Shown here: positions 5,915 to 7,129 of the stretch, one piece after another
How positions within the stretch are numbered: the stretch's first letter is position 1
Layout of the letters: the number at the start of each line of letters is the position of its first letter
NCBI GenBank assembly: GCA_021793135.1
Contig: JAJYTI010000113.1
Location: forward strand, 1 to 7,129
Source of the DNA: Bacteroidota bacterium
GTDB lineage: Bacteria > Bacteroidota > Bacteroidia > Flavobacteriales > Flavobacteriaceae
Length of the DNA stretch: 7,129 bases
Direction of reading: 5' to 3'
Made by a program: the position numbers and the translations under genes
The notes under the pieces: model-generated
Seen by the model: the letters and a program-made list of their open reading frames with translations, nothing else
Database searches by the model: none
Told to the model about the DNA's origin: nothing

Positions 5915-7129
5915 TTGAAGCTACCTAAGTTTATAAAAGAAAATGTACTTTTAAAAATGACTTCCTTAAACGCTGGTGTGGTAGGAACTCGTCTAGTAAT
6001 TGCATTATTTGTACAGCGACTTATTGCTTCTATGTTAGGTGCATCTGGAGTTGCTATAATTGGACAATTACAAAGCTTAACGCAATTGATGACTTCCGTA
6101 ACTTCGGTAGGAATGTTTAATGGGGTGGTTAAGTATGTAGCCGAATTCAAGGAAGATAAAGAGCAGCTTCAAAAACTTTTTTCAACAACTTTTGTATTTA
6201 CTACAACGGTATGTTTATTAAGTAGTATTTCATTTCTGTTCTTTTCTGGGCAAATAAGTGAGTATTTATTTGATAGTACAAAATATGCGTATATCATAAA
6301 AATAATGGCGGTAGTATTGCCATTTATAAGCATGCAACGCATATTTAATGGAGTGATTAATGGTCTGTCTGAATATAAAAAATTCGCTAAGATAGAACTG
6401 AGCGCATACTTGGTATCGTCTGCAATGACCGTTATATTTTTATTCCAATTTAATTTGGATGGAGTACTACTATCATTAGCAATTACCCCTATAATAAAGT
6501 TATTAGCGCTCTTATTTATATTTTATAAAACTTTACGAGAATATGTACAGTTTAAACAGCTAAAGTTCAAGCTGTTTATGCATAAAGAATTGTTGGCGTT
6601 CACTGTTATGTCCTTCTTTTCTACTGTATTATTAAGTTTTGTGGAGATCGATATTAGAAGTATGATAACGGATAAGATCACTCAAGATGATGCTGGTATC
6701 TGGACAGGAATGACTAATATTTCTAAGAATTATATGGTGTTTTCGAATGCCATTTTTACCCTTTATGTGTTACCAAAATTTGCTTCCATATATAATAGAA
6801 CTGATTTTTTTAAAGAGTTAGTTTCGATATATAAAACTCTGTTACCTTTATTTGGAATAGGTATGATACTTATTTACATATTTCGAAACTATGTAATCAT
6901 GCTTATCTATCCAGATTTTTACGAAATGGCACCGTTGTTTAAATGGCAATTGATAGGTGACTTTGTACGTTTAGCATCTATAGTATTGAGTTATCAATTT
7001 GTAGCCAAACGAATGGTAAAAAGCTTTATTATTACAGAACTTTTATCTTTAGGTTTATTCTATGGTTTTGCTTATTATCTAACCGATATCTATGGGGTAG
7101 AAGGCGTGGTAATGGCACACATGTTTAGA
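5915..7129 (+). CDS. WzxE-like lipopolysaccharide/O-antigen flippase, cut by the window end
   Basis: The open frame runs 405 codons from TTG 5915 to the last base without a stop. The multi-spanning product matches the WzxE/O-antigen translocase family (MOP superfamily), which flips undecaprenyl-linked oligosaccharides across the inner membrane. Family hallmarks against E. coli WzxE are GMFNGVVKYVAEF (GIFNGVTKYVAQY in WzxE), DDAGIWTGMTNIS with FTLYVLPKFASI (DEVGIW and FSVYLLPTLSRL), and FKWQLIGDFVRLAS (FAWQLVGDVLKVGA). E. coli WzxE has 416 residues, so only the last segment or so should be missing. The TTG start gives MKLPKFIKENVLLKMTSLN, matching the N terminus common in flavobacterial relatives. 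ATG 5957 would drop 14 conserved-looking residues. It follows the aminotransferase stop by 16 bases and is surely in the same operon. Its transported glycan is unknown. Confidence 0.88.
   Translation, partial: MKLPKFIKENVLLKMTSLNAGVVGTRLVIALFVQRLIASMLGASGVAIIGQLQSLTQLMTSVTSVGMFNGVVKYVAEFKEDKEQLQKLFSTTFVFTTTVCLLSSISFLFFSGQISEYLFDSTKYAYIIKIMAVVLPFISMQRIFNGVINGLSEYKKFAKIELSAYLVSSAMTVIFLFQFNLDGVLLSLAITPIIKLLALLFIFYKTLREYVQFKQLKFKLFMHKELLAFTVMSFFSTVLLSFVEIDIRSMITDKITQDDAGIWTGMTNISKNYMVFSNAIFTLYVLPKFASIYNRTDFFKELVSIYKTLLPLFGIGMILIYIFRNYVIMLIYPDFYEMAPLFKWQLIGDFVRLASIVLSYQFVAKRMVKSFIITELLSLGLFYGFAYYLTDIYGVEGVVMAHMFR

Noticed and set aside
5899..6150. Minus-strand open frame opposite the flippase start
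   Set aside because: The plus strand reads through here as a clear WzxE-like protein; the opposite frame has no recognisable content.
7127..7129. Final AGA as the beginning of a reverse adapter at the right edge
   Set aside because: Three bases are not evidence, and they fit as an arginine codon in the flippase frame.

Overview
The window is A+T-rich (about two thirds A+T by eye). It carries Bacteroidota-type signals: TAnnTTTG-like -10 elements, A/T-rich leaders without clear Shine-Dalgarno sequences, and protein variants that look flavobacterial. I read it as chromosomal DNA of a member of the Flavobacteriia; genus and species cannot be read from it. The first nine bases equal the 3' end of a common Illumina adapter, so the window may start at a contig edge.

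There are three blocks. (1) Positions 1-2206, plus strand: a Ric/ScdA/YtfE-type di-iron iron-sulfur repair protein, then a 12-segment membrane protein with histidines placed like those of heme proteins of the heme-copper oxidase or NnrS type. Each gene is preceded by a conspicuous inverted repeat next to a promoter-like element. Together they look like a nitric-oxide or nitrosative-stress response pair, an inference from the first gene's family. (2) Positions 2227-3585, minus strand and convergent with block 1: a single acyl-CoA dehydrogenase of the glutaryl-CoA dehydrogenase/ACX4 clade. It has an extra N-terminal helical region and lacks the arginine that binds the glutaryl carboxylate. (3) Positions 3821 to the end, plus strand and divergent from block 2: a tight operon for a cell-surface polysaccharide. 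It encodes a GNAT/FemAB-like acyltransferase, a sugar-nucleotide aminotransferase of the DegT/DnrJ/EryC1/StrS family, and a WzxE-like flippase cut off by the window end.

In block 3 the aminotransferase would make an amino-sugar nucleotide, the acyltransferase would acylate the amine (or another acceptor), and the flippase would move the lipid-linked oligosaccharide across the inner membrane. The order acyltransferase-aminotransferase-flippase is that of E. coli wecD-wecE-wzxE, although the aminotransferase looks closer to the 3-amino-sugar enzymes FdtB/QdtB. Two of the three genes seem to start at non-ATG codons: ATC for the acyltransferase and TTG for the flippase.

No tRNA, rRNA, CRISPR array, insertion sequence or phage gene was seen. 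The most unusual items are the histidine-rich membrane protein paired with ric, the apparent ATC start, and the changed substrate pocket of the acyl-CoA dehydrogenase.
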